Made by a program: the position numbers and the translations under genes. A DNA stretch of 64,000 bases from Paenibacillus mendelii (GTDB taxonomy: Bacteria > Bacillota > Bacilli > Paenibacillales > Paenibacillaceae): positions 186,001-250,000 of the forward strand of contig NZ_JANHOF010000008.1 of assembly GCF_024498075.1 (NCBI RefSeq), read 5' to 3'. Below are positions 15,307 to 23,443 of this stretch, piece by piece; position 1 is the stretch's first letter, and every line of letters starts with the position of its first letter. Below the pieces are notes generated by a model that worked only from the letters and a program-made list of their open reading frames with translations, did not search any database and was not told where the DNA came from.

Positions 15307-16212
15307 ATGGAACAACGGTCATTCGGCAAGACGGACATGCAGGTATCGGTTCTCGGCTTCGGAGGTGCAGAAATTGGCATGGAGGAGATGAACGTCTCCT
15401 TGAGCGATGCAGAGAAGCTGCTTGGCAGTGTGCTCGACCTTGGCATCAACGTGCTTGATACGGCATCCAGCTACAACAACAGCGAGGAACTGATTGGACG
15501 GGCAGTATCCAACAGGAGGCAGGATTACTACTTATTCAGCAAGTGCGGCGAAGGAAGAAGCGTCGGCCTTAATTATCCCGACTGGGATGCGCGTAATGTG
15601 CGCCCAAGCGTGGAACGAAGCTTGAAGAGGCTCCGAACCGACTATCTCGATCTCGTGCTCATTCACAGCTGTACAGAAGCTATCCTGCGGCAGGGCGAGC
15701 TGATCGATGCGGTCCGCAAGCTCAAGGAGGATGGTCTCGTCCGCTATATTGGCTACAGCGGCGATAGCACCGATGCGCTGTACGCGATCCGAACCGATAC
15801 GTTCGATGCCTTGGAAACATCGTTGAATCTGGCGGATCAAGAGGCGATCTCACTCACCTTGGAGGAAGCCGAGAAGCGCGAGATGGGCATTATTATTAAG
15901 CGTCCCATCGCCAATGCGGTATGGGAACGCAGCCCGCAGGAGCCCAATTACCCGGATCCGTACAAAGAGCGGCTGCGGAAGCTCGATTATCCGTTCCTGA
16001 GCAGCAATCCCAACAACATTCTCGAGATTGCCCTCCGGTTCACGTTGTCCGTCCCTCAGGTCGATACGATGATCGTTGGTACCACCAATGTCACCCATGT
16101 ACAAGAGAATATCGAGCATGCCGCCAAAGGCAAGCTCACCGCAACCGAGATGAACGCGATCCGCGAGCGCTGGAGAGAAGTTTGTGAACCCGCCTGGGCG
16201 GGTCTGAAATAA
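15307..16212 (+). CDS. Aldo/keto reductase
   Basis: A 301-residue NADPH-dependent (beta/alpha)8 oxidoreductase. The start at 15307 has GGAGGTGA about 8 bases upstream; a GTG at 15280 in frame lacks a site. The catalytic tetrad can be placed: Asp in LDTASSYNNSEE, the Tyr in the same motif, Lys in FSKCGEG and His in LVLIHSC. The C-terminal cofactor-binding region reads DTMIVGTTNVTHVQEN. The substrate is unknown. It is monocistronic between a terminator and a long repeat region. Confidence 0.92.
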   Translation: MEQRSFGKTDMQVSVLGFGGAEIGMEEMNVSLSDAEKLLGSVLDLGINVLDTASSYNNSEELIGRAVSNRRQDYYLFSKCGEGRSVGLNYPDWDARNVRPSVERSLKRLRTDYLDLVLIHSCTEAILRQGELIDAVRKLKEDGLVRYIGYSGDSTDALYAIRTDTFDALETSLNLADQEAISLTLEEAEKREMGIIIKRPIANAVWERSPQEPNYPDPYKERLRKLDYPFLSSNPNNILEIALRFTLSVPQVDTMIVGTTNVTHVQENIEHAAKGKLTATEMNAIRERWREVCEPAWAGLK

Positions 16213-16464
16213 CCGATCGAGACTGGACAGGCGTCATGGAGTGCCACACCGCTCGCTAGGAGCATGCTGGGGTAGATGCGTCACAGCTTCCTGTTTTCTT
16301 ATCACCGATTGATGTCGTGGGCCGCGGCAAACTTGTTTTGCCCCGTGGTCCACACATTTTCATATGCTGGGGTATTCCCCTTGCCTGCCCTTAGCCTACA
16401 TATCTTACTCAGGTACGAACCTCGCACCCACAAACATGGCTCTAATGTTCATGTGGTGAGACGA
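16213..16464. other. Intergenic region after the aldo/keto reductase
   Basis: No gene seen. An imperfect hairpin at about 16315-16352 (GTGGGCCGCGG... pairing with ...CCCCGTGGTCCAC around TTG) may end the reductase transcript. Confidence 0.4.
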
Positions 16465-16925
16465 TACTACGCGGGGGAGAGACATCGCACGAGGGTGACA
16501 TCACGAGGAGTTGGCACCACGCGGAGTGAGGGGCGAGCCCCCACGAGACGGACAACGTACGTGGGAGACATCACACGAGATCGGCCCCTCGAGACCGACA
16601 TGCACGAGGGAGACATCACACGGGATCACACAGGGACTACCCCTACAAGACCAACACTACACGAGGGCGACATCACGCGGAGTGGGCACCACACTGGGGT
16701 GAACCCCCACAAGACCGACAACGCACGAGGGAGACATCACACGAGATCAGCCCCACACAAGGAACGAACCCCTACGAGACCAACACCACACGAGGGCGAC
16801 ATTACACAGAATCGGCACCACAAAGGGACGAACCCCCACGAGACCGACAACGTACGTGGGCGACATCACACGAAGTAGGCACCATACAGGGGCGAACCCC
16901 CACAAGACCAACACCACACGGGTGT
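16465..16925. repeat. Degenerate ~64-bp minisatellite
   Basis: The word GACATCACAC (with variants) recurs at about 16481, 16497, 16567, 16612, 16679, 16733, 16798 and 16862, mostly 64-67 bp apart with two shorter units. Each unit also carries ACGAACCCCCACRAGACC and CGAGGG-type words. Frames are open through it on both strands because of composition, but no ribosome binding site or recognisable domain supports a protein. Confidence 0.85.
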
Positions 16926-17036
16926 GAAGATTCCGCTGCAGTTCAGGTTCTAGTTGAACTTTTATCTTTCCATATGCTAACCTGTATACAAGAAAGTAAG
17001 TTAGTTCATACATGACGTTCGGTCGTGAAGCACACG

Positions 17037-17082
17037 CCGCTGGTTCGAAAACATTATTGTTTTCGGATGCAGCGGTTTTTTT
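17037..17082 (+). terminator. Terminator-like hairpin just before the DUF559-like gene
   Basis: CCGCTG...GAAAAC pairs with GTTTTC...CAGCGG around ATTATT and is followed by seven T (17076-17082). It ends 25 bases before the start codon at 17108, so a transcript from upstream would meet it as an attenuator. Confidence 0.8.
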
Positions 17083-17107
17083 ATTATCTAGAGGGGGGAG
17101 TACGTAA

Positions 17108-17782
17108 ATGGCGGCGTTTCGGTTACTTTACGAGCAATGGCTGGATAGGCATATTGGACAACGGAAGGGCGAGAGGAAACGGAGATTAGTGGAGGGGCAC
17201 GGCCATGCTGAAAATCTCTTTATAGAAAAGGTGTGGTTCCCGGCATTTCGACAGTTGGATCACCTGCATCCGGAGTTTGAGGTAGCGGATTTTCGGGATG
17301 GATCGCGGTTTTTGGACTTTGCATATATTCGCAATCCGATTCGACTCGCAATCGAAATTGATGGTTACGGACCGCATTCATCTAAGATAAGCCGTACTCA
17401 GTTCTCCGATTCATTGATGCGGCAGAATCACTTGATGATCGATGGCTGGCGGGTACTTCGATTCTCCTACGATGATGTGAATGAGAGGCCGCGCATGTGT
17501 CAGCAAATTCTTCAGCAATTCCTGGGATCACAATTTGGAGAGAGTACACCGCAATCGGATCGTTCCAACATAGTGGAAACTGAGGTGCTCCGTCTGGCAC
17601 TCCGTCTGCAGCGGTCGTTGCGCCCCCGTGACGTCTGTGATTTATTGCAAGTCAACAAAAAAACGGCTTATCTTATTCTTCGGCGTATGGTTGAGAAACA
17701 ATCCTTGCAGCCTGTCGGAAGAGGTGAGCAGCGTGTTCGATGCTATAGTGTCAATCCCATTCACATCAATGAAAAGAAATGA
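17108..17782 (+). CDS. DUF559-like PD-(D/E)xK nuclease with C-terminal helix-turn-helix
   Basis: A 224-residue protein. Residues ~55-140 resemble the DUF559/Vsr-like restriction-endonuclease fold: LDFAYI supplies the Asp, AIEIDGYGPHSS the E-x-D metal ligands and DGWRVLRFSYDDV the closing strand. Residues ~165-215 form a winged-helix-like segment (LRPRDVCDLLQVNKKTAYLI). GAGGGGGGAG lies 6-7 bases before ATG 17108. A terminator hairpin directly precedes it, and a 114-bp hairpin array follows. The role is unknown; a DNA-end-processing or regulatory protein fits the domains. No methylase or helicase partner is nearby, so a classic restriction system is unlikely. Confidence 0.8.
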   Translation: MAAFRLLYEQWLDRHIGQRKGERKRRLVEGHGHAENLFIEKVWFPAFRQLDHLHPEFEVADFRDGSRFLDFAYIRNPIRLAIEIDGYGPHSSKISRTQFSDSLMRQNHLMIDGWRVLRFSYDDVNERPRMCQQILQQFLGSQFGESTPQSDRSNIVETEVLRLALRLQRSLRPRDVCDLLQVNKKTAYLILRRMVEKQSLQPVGRGEQRVRCYSVNPIHINEKK

Positions 17783-18742
17783 CCCCTTTAAGCTTGATAC
17801 CTTAGCTTAAAGGACAGGATAATTGAGAGCTCAGTAGTGGTCTTTGTCGCTGTAAGTCCGTTTTCTGGACTTACAGCCCCAGCTTCGGAGGCTGCACCTC
17901 TCTGTAACGCCCTTTTCCGGCGTTACAGCTCTCCCCGCCATCCATCAGCCATCCGATTACATGCTGTAAGTCCGTTTTCTGGACTTACAGCCCCAGCTTC
18001 GGAGGCTGCACCTCTCTGTAACGCCCTTTTCCGGCGTTACAGCTCTCCCCGCCATCCATCAGCAATCCGATCACATACCGTAAGTCCGCTTTCTGGTCTT
18101 ACAGCCCCAGCTTCGGAGGCTGCACCTCTCTGTAACGCCCTTTTCCGGCGTTACAGCTCCCTCGAACCTCCTTCAGCAATCCGATTACATGCTGTAAGTC
18201 CGCTTTCTGGACTTACAGCCCCAACTTCGGTGGCTGCACCTCTCTGTAACGCCCTTTTCCGGCGTTACAGCCCCCTCGTTCCTCCTCCAGCCATCCGATC
18301 ACATGCTGTAAGTCCGCTTTCTGGACTTACAGCCCCAACTTCGGTGGCTGCACCTCTCTGTAACGCCCTTTTCCGGCGTTACAGCTCCCTCATTCCTCCT
18401 CCAGCCATCCGATTACATGCTGTAAGTCCGCTTTCTGGACTTACAGCCCCAACTTCGGAGGCTGCACCTCTCTGTAACGCCCTTTTCCGGCGTTACAGCT
18501 CTCCCCGCCATCCTTCAGCAATCCGATTACATGCTGTAAGTCCACTTTCTGGACTTACAGCCCCAGCTTCGGAGGCTGCACCTCTCTGTAACGCCCTTTT
18601 CCGGCGTTACAGCTCTCCCCGCCATCCATCAGCAATCCGATCACATACCGTAAGTCCGCTTTCTGGACTTACAGCCCCAGCTTCGGTGGCTGCACCTCTC
18701 TGTTCTTGTCGTGATCCGTTTCGGCCCCGCGCCTTCCATAGG
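17783..18742. other. Gene-free interval occupied mainly by the 114-bp array
   Basis: Lies between the convergent nuclease (+) and RpiR-type regulator (-). Apart from the array it has a short leader (17783-17849) and about 40 bases before the regulator stop. A 336-codon open frame (17837-18847) exists only because the repeat unit is a multiple of three. Confidence 0.6.
17850..18703. repeat. 114-bp tandem array with two hairpins per unit (8 units)
   Basis: Units begin at 17850, 17964, 18078, 18192, 18306, 18420, 18534 and 18648, exactly 114 bp apart; the last is cut short. Each unit has hairpin A, CTGTAAGTCC/GGACTTACAG with a 7-base loop, a CTTCGG(A/T)GG linker, hairpin B, CTGTAACGCC/GGCGTTACAG with loop CTTTTCC, and a variable pyrimidine-rich spacer ending ATCCGAT. 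Stems are almost invariant while spacers vary, as expected if the stems matter. Hairpin B recurs in the 55.9-56.6 kb array. Confidence 0.95.
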
Positions 18743-19588
18743 TTATTTACCCTTCGTCTCTTTGATGACGGCACGGCTCTTTTCCAAATATTTTACGGAT
18801 TTTTCGAAATCGATGCTGGCGACGCCCGAATAAAGAATGTCGATTAAATTAAGCTGGGTAATCCGGGAAGACATCGCGCCGATCCGAATCTCGTTCTCGG
18901 TAGATGATATGAAGAGCGGAATATGCGCCTGCTCGCTGACCGGCGTATTGCCGTATTTCGTCATGCTGATAATTGTCGCGCCTGCTTCCTTGGCGGCTTT
19001 CACGCAAGCGACGACGTTCGCCGTCTGCCCCGAGTAGGAGATACCGACGGCCACGTCGCGTTCGGTCAGCATGACGGCGGTTGTCAGCTGTAGGTCCGTA
19101 TCGGTGAAGGCGAAGCAGGTTTTGTTGATGCGGACGAACTTGTGCTGCGCGTCCTGCGCGATCAAATTGGATGCGCCGACACCGTAGAAGTATATATGCT
19201 CCGCACGGGCAAGCGCCTCGATCGCCTTATTGACCATCGCGACGTCGAGCAGCTTCATCGTGTCGCGGATGGATTGAATGTTGTTGTTCGACACGTTCTG
19301 GACGATGTTCGAGATTGAATCCTGCGGCCTGATATCGAAGTAGCTTTGTCCGCCGCCCTCCTGTAGATCTCCCGCTACTTTCAGCATTAGCTCGCGGTAA
19401 CCCTTAAGCTCGAGCGATCTGCACAGCCGGGTAACGGCTGCTTGGCTGCCCCCGCTCTGTTCCGCAAGCTGCGCGATCGACATGCCGACCATGCGTCGCG
19501 GATCTTTCAGTATGAATTCGGCAACCTTCCGTTCGGACGGGGTAATCCGGTCCAATATTTCTCTAAGTCTAACCAAACCTCCGTTCAT
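18743..19588 (-). CDS. RpiR/MurR-family transcriptional regulator
   Basis: A 281-residue regulator: N-terminal HTH_6 domain (~1-75; 'SIAQLAEQSGGSQAAVTRLC') and a SIS sugar-phosphate-binding domain (~110-250; FYGVGASNLIA, VGISYSGQTANVV). Start set at 19588, where GGAGG lies 7-8 bases upstream; 19606 would include the site. It is the last gene of the minus arm of the muropeptide locus and by context senses MurNAc-6-P or a related sugar phosphate, as MurR does in E. coli and B. subtilis. Its likely targets are the twin palindromes at 27001-27013 and 27174-27186. Confidence 0.92.
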   Translation of the reverse strand: MNGGLVRLREILDRITPSERKVAEFILKDPRRMVGMSIAQLAEQSGGSQAAVTRLCRSLELKGYRELMLKVAGDLQEGGGQSYFDIRPQDSISNIVQNVSNNNIQSIRDTMKLLDVAMVNKAIEALARAEHIYFYGVGASNLIAQDAQHKFVRINKTCFAFTDTDLQLTTAVMLTERDVAVGISYSGQTANVVACVKAAKEAGATIISMTKYGNTPVSEQAHIPLFISSTENEIRIGAMSSRITQLNLIDILYSGVASIDFEKSVKYLEKSRAVIKETKGK

Positions 19589-19636
19589 TGACCTACCTCC
19601 ATCCACAATGTTCTTTCATTATACAGGATAATATCG

Positions 19637-20758
19637 TTATTCCGTCAATGCCGCCGCGATCGCATTATGCAACGTGGCGCGCAACCGGGAGACGAACGAG
19701 CGGTCCCGACTTATTCGGACGGCGTTCGTCAGCATCACGACGGTTAATCCGCTGGCCGGATCGGCATACATGCTCGTTCCTGTGAACCCGGTATGGCCGT
19801 AGCTGTTCGCGGAGAGTAGATCGCCAGAGGCGTCGAACTTGTCACCCTTCAGCACCCATCCCAGTCCGCGATTCCCACCCTCGGAGCCGCTAGTTCGGCA
19901 GCTCGTCGCCAGCCTCACAGCGGCAGGCGACAGCAATCGGCTGCCGTTAAGGCAGCCCCCGCCGAGCCACATCGTCGCGTATCGCGACAGATCGCGCGCG
20001 GTCGCGAACAGGCCGGCATGGCCGCTCACGCCGCCCATCGCCGCCGCGTTCTCATCATGAACCGTCCCCCTCCGGGGCCCCGACTCATACGAGTACCACT
20101 CCGTCTCGGCAATGCGAGCGATCTGCGACGGCGGTGGACAGAACCCGCTGTCGGCCATGCCGAGCGGGTCAAACACAAGCCGCTGTGCGGCGCGATCCAA
20201 CGGTTCTTCGTACAGCAATTCGGCCAAGTGGCCAAGCAGGATGAATCCTAAATCGCTATAGACGATATGTCTGCCCGGCTGCCGTTCCGGCTCAAGCTCG
20301 ATCGCGCTCGCGATGATCCTCTCGCGCGACCAACCATGCGCGTGCAGATTGAACGTCGGAGGGAGCCCCGAGGTATGCGTAAGAAGCTGCTCGATCGTGA
20401 TCATAGCTTTATGCTCAGCGGTGGCGAACTCCGGAATGAATCGGGCGAGCGGATCTTGCAGATGGAGCCGCCCCTTTTCCAGGAGCATCAGAATGAGTGG
20501 CAACGTGACGGTCACTTTCGTGAGCGACGCGCAATCGTACGGTGTTTCCGGTTTGGCCGGGACCGCGAGCTCCTTGTTGAAGGAAGCGATACCGCATGCG
20601 AATTCGGCCACATATCCATTTCTTCCGACGGCCAGCACGCCGCCGGGAATACGACCGGCCTCAACCTCGTTCTCTAGAAGCGTAAACGCGGTGCGCAGTC
20701 TGCCGGCGTCCATCCCCATCAGTGGGGCGATATTATTCCATTGGTCAGCATTTTCCAA
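19637..20758 (-). CDS. Serine hydrolase of the beta-lactamase/AmiE fold, cytoplasmic
   Basis: A 373-residue class-C beta-lactamase-fold hydrolase. Catalytic Ser-x-x-Lys is S78-LT-K81 (CASLTKV), the Tyr motif is YSD (HIVYSDLGF), and the third motif is GHTGFTG. It begins with TTG at 20758, preceded by AAGGAAG. There is no signal peptide. In B. subtilis the MurNAc cluster encodes AmiE (YbbE), an amidase of this fold that cuts MurNAc from L-Ala; this protein holds the equivalent place, so amidase activity on imported muropeptides is the best guess, with esterase or D-aminopeptidase as alternatives. The gap to the PIG-L gene is 72 bases. Confidence 0.85.
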   Translation of the reverse strand: MENADQWNNIAPLMGMDAGRLRTAFTLLENEVEAGRIPGGVLAVGRNGYVAEFACGIASFNKELAVPAKPETPYDCASLTKVTVTLPLILMLLEKGRLHLQDPLARFIPEFATAEHKAMITIEQLLTHTSGLPPTFNLHAHGWSRERIIASAIELEPERQPGRHIVYSDLGFILLGHLAELLYEEPLDRAAQRLVFDPLGMADSGFCPPPSQIARIAETEWYSYESGPRRGTVHDENAAAMGGVSGHAGLFATARDLSRYATMWLGGGCLNGSRLLSPAAVRLATSCRTSGSEGGNRGLGWVLKGDKFDASGDLLSANSYGHTGFTGTSMYADPASGLTVVMLTNAVRISRDRSFVSRLRATLHNAIAAALTE

Positions 20759-20830
20759 CTTTGCACTTCCTTCCGCGAATATAAAGAAACGATCAGCCGG
20801 CGCGGCGGCTGATCGTGCGGCACAAATGGT

Positions 20831-21541
20831 TTAAATGAAAAACTGCTTTCTTTGGTGAACCCCGCCGGGTCCGACGGCATAGGCTTGTGCGTGTTTAAAG
20901 CCGTTGACGGCACCTCGCACGACGGTGAGTGCTTTGTAGTAATCGATATAAGGGAAGCCGTATGTCTCGCCACGGGCAAATGCGTAGCGATTGAGTCCCT
21001 GCACCCACTTCTCGTATGCCTCCACCGGAATGTCGATGAACACTTCAGGATCGTAGCCGTACATATCCTCCCAATTCTCGGAGTAATAGACCGCTTTGAC
21101 AGGGTGATGCGGCAGGTCGCGTTCGAACGCCGGAATGGCTGCGTAGAAGCGCGCATCCTTCGTGATGAAATGCGCATTCTCGTGATCTTTGTGCATGCTG
21201 CGCGACCAATGGGTGATTAGAATTTCGGGCTTCAACTCGCGGATGATGTCGGCCACTTCGAACTTGACCGTTTCGTCAAGCGGCAACTCTCCGTCCCTGT
21301 AACTCAGAAACCGAACATCGGCTCCGATGATGTCTGCGAATTGATGGGCTTCGTCGATTTTTTGCTTGGCGTAATCCTCGGCGGATAGGCGCGGGTGACC
21401 CTTCTCGCCCGGCGTCAGGTGCAGCATCGTTACTTTATGGCCTTCCATGACATACTTGGCAAGCGTGGCTCCGGCTGTCAGGTCTTGGTCCCCTGCATGA
21501 GCGCTAATCGCGAGTACATGTTGCTTGTTGTTCGTTGTCAT
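20831..21541 (-). CDS. PIG-L/LmbE family deacetylase with altered metal-site motif
   Basis: A 236-residue LmbE-like protein, the family that removes acetyl groups from GlcNAc-type sugars (BshB, MshB, PIG-L). GGGAGAG lies 8 bases before ATG 21541. The usual HPDD/HADD motif is AHAGDQD here: His15 and Asp18 (zinc ligands) remain, but the general-base Asp is Gly17. The distal H-x-x-H motif HKDHENA is intact. In this sugar locus it would be expected to act on GlcNAc, MurNAc or a derivative; the missing Asp leaves activity uncertain. It lies between the permease and hydrolase genes of the minus arm. Confidence 0.87.
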   Translation of the reverse strand: MTTNNKQHVLAISAHAGDQDLTAGATLAKYVMEGHKVTMLHLTPGEKGHPRLSAEDYAKQKIDEAHQFADIIGADVRFLSYRDGELPLDETVKFEVADIIRELKPEILITHWSRSMHKDHENAHFITKDARFYAAIPAFERDLPHHPVKAVYYSENWEDMYGYDPEVFIDIPVEAYEKWVQGLNRYAFARGETYGFPYIDYYKALTVVRGAVNGFKHAQAYAVGPGGVHQRKQFFI

Positions 21542-21592
21542 TTCTAAATCTCTCCCATCTAGTAGTTAAGTTTGGAATGGTAGGAATAACGG

Positions 21593-22465
21593 TTATTTCA
21601 AGCCATCGTTCATCATGCCGCGCACATAATATTTTTGCAGGAACAGGAACAGAATGAGAATCGGTATGGTTGCGATGACAAGTCCCGCCATAACGAGCGG
21701 TTGGGTAAGCGTCGGATCGAGATGAGACTTCAGCATCTGAATGCCGACAGGCAGCGTCGCCAGCTCGTTGTTGACCGAATTCATGAGCAGAGCCCAGATG
21801 AACTCATTCCAAGAGCCGATAAATTCAAAGATCGCCAGAGTCGCCAGCGCGGGAACGGTCATGGGCAATATGACCTGAAAAAAGATTCTAAGTTCACCCG
21901 CGCCATCAATACGAGCCGATTCGATATAGGCATCTTCAATATTCATAATGAATTGACGCATCAGGAAGATGCCGAAGCCGCTTACTGCGAACGGTACGAT
22001 AAGTCCGGCCATGCTTGCTGCAAGACCGCCATAGCCGCCTTCGCCGAATATATTGTTGCCCCCGACAAGCGGAAAATGAACAGTAATATAATAGTTCGGG
22101 ATAAAAAAGAGAAACGCCGGAAACATCATCGTAGACAGCACGAAACGGAAAATGAGCTTCTTGCCCGGAAATCTGAGCTTAGCAAGTACATAACCGCCAA
22201 GCGAGCTGGTAAGCAGCACCAGCAGCGTAATGGCCAAGGAACGAATGATGCTGTTCTTGAACAGCATCGACAACTTGAGCTGTTCGAACGCCATCCGGTA
22301 GTTGTCGAACACGAATGTCTCCGGCAATAGCGAATAGTTGAGCTTGCTGTACTCGGACGCGCTTTTGAACGACGAGAAGATCATATCCAGAAACGGGAAG
22401 ATCATAATGACGGTGCCGATCAGGATGATGAGATACGAAATCCAGGGAATACGCTTCAGCTTCAT
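21593..22465 (-). CDS. Sugar ABC transporter permease (MalG/CUT1 type)
   Basis: A 290-residue inner-membrane permease with six predicted helices; the cytoplasmic EAA loop reads EDAYIESARIDGAGELRIFF, with the conserved G. ATG at 22465 overlaps the TGA of the upstream permease by one base, so the two subunits are translationally coupled. It pairs with that permease and the lipoprotein at 23444-24769. No ATPase gene is in the locus, so it probably shares a multitask ATPase of the MsmX type, as other Firmicute CUT1 importers do. Confidence 0.93.
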   Translation of the reverse strand: MKLKRIPWISYLIILIGTVIMIFPFLDMIFSSFKSASEYSKLNYSLLPETFVFDNYRMAFEQLKLSMLFKNSIIRSLAITLLVLLTSSLGGYVLAKLRFPGKKLIFRFVLSTMMFPAFLFFIPNYYITVHFPLVGGNNIFGEGGYGGLAASMAGLIVPFAVSGFGIFLMRQFIMNIEDAYIESARIDGAGELRIFFQVILPMTVPALATLAIFEFIGSWNEFIWALLMNSVNNELATLPVGIQMLKSHLDPTLTQPLVMAGLVIATIPILILFLFLQKYYVRGMMNDGLK

Positions 22466-23361
22466 CAGTAGCTCTCCACCCCTCCCTTGCGGAATACGAT
22501 CAACTGGATCATGGTGATGATGAAAATAACGACGAACAGGACGAATGCCATCGCGCTTGCAACGCCCCAATTGCCGAACGAGAACGCTTGATTATACATT
22601 TCGAGCGCTCCAACATTCGTCGAATTGCCTGGCCCTCCTGTACGGGTCATGACAAGCGTAAGCGTGAATGATTGCAGGCCGCCGATGAACGACGTAATAA
22701 GCACGAACAGAATGGTCGGACGGAGCAGTGGAAGCGTTATGGAGAAATATTGCCTCCACATTCCCGCGCCCTCGAGCGAAGCTGCCTCGTAATAATCGTG
22801 TGGAATGCCCTTAAGTCCGGCAGTCAGAATGAGAACTGCGCCGCCAATGCCGAGCCAACCGCTGACGGCGATGACCGCCCACAATGCGATACTTGGGTTG
22901 TCGAGGAAGTTGACGGGTTTCAGGCCGACACTCGTTAATATTTCATTCAGAATGCCGTTAGTCGGGTTATAAATATAAAGCCATACGTTGCCGATCGCAA
23001 CTATCGTCGTTACTGCGGGCAGGAAGTATATCGAACGCCACAAGCCCTGCCAGCGCAGCCGCGTAATAAGGAATGAAACCATCATAGCTGCTATGAAAGA
23101 GAGCGCCACCGATCCAAACGCGAATACGAACGTATTCGTCAGGATCGGATCGAGAAATGTCGAGTCGGACGCGAAAATTTTCTTATAGTTGTCCAAGCCG
23201 ACGAAGGTCATCGACTCCAAATCGAAGCCGCCCCATTCGGTGAGGCTAATCACGAATGAGAAGACCACGGGTATGACAAGAAAGATAGTATAGAACAGCA
23301 GGATCGGAATTAAGAACGAATAGGCCAGTACGGTTTCTTTTCTCAATCCAAATGACTTCAT
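22465..23361 (-). CDS. Sugar ABC transporter permease (MalF/CUT1 type)
   Basis: A 298-residue permease with six helices; the EAA loop reads DYYEAASLEGAGMWRQYF. The start at 23361 (MKSFGLRK) has AAGGAGG 6 bases upstream, whereas 23388 does not. It forms the transmembrane channel with its MalG-like partner. The position between the binding protein and the second permease is standard for CUT1 operons. The imported ligand is inferred from context to be MurNAc, a GlcNAc-MurNAc disaccharide or a muropeptide. Confidence 0.92.
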   Translation of the reverse strand: MKSFGLRKETVLAYSFLIPILLFYTIFLVIPVVFSFVISLTEWGGFDLESMTFVGLDNYKKIFASDSTFLDPILTNTFVFAFGSVALSFIAAMMVSFLITRLRWQGLWRSIYFLPAVTTIVAIGNVWLYIYNPTNGILNEILTSVGLKPVNFLDNPSIALWAVIAVSGWLGIGGAVLILTAGLKGIPHDYYEAASLEGAGMWRQYFSITLPLLRPTILFVLITSFIGGLQSFTLTLVMTRTGGPGNSTNVGALEMYNQAFSFGNWGVASAMAFVLFVVIFIITMIQLIVFRKGGVESY

Positions 23362-23443
23362 CACCGACCTCCTTATCCGAAGCGACACGTTATATTGGAG
23401 TTCAGGCGACCGCGTTACTCGTGGCCGCCCTGAAACTCTTTAA

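Noticed and set aside
16276-16878. 200-codon open frame over the minisatellite
   Set aside because: Composition-driven, no ribosome binding site, and frames are open on the other strand as well.
17850-18703. CRISPR array
   Set aside because: Units are contiguous 114-bp repeats with two hairpins and similar spacers, not short repeats with unique spacers; no cas genes.
17837-18847. 336-codon open frame across the first 114-bp array
   Set aside because: It is open because the unit is 38 codons; it has a GTG start without ribosome binding site, and it overlaps the end of the regulator gene on the other strand. Kept as a repeat.
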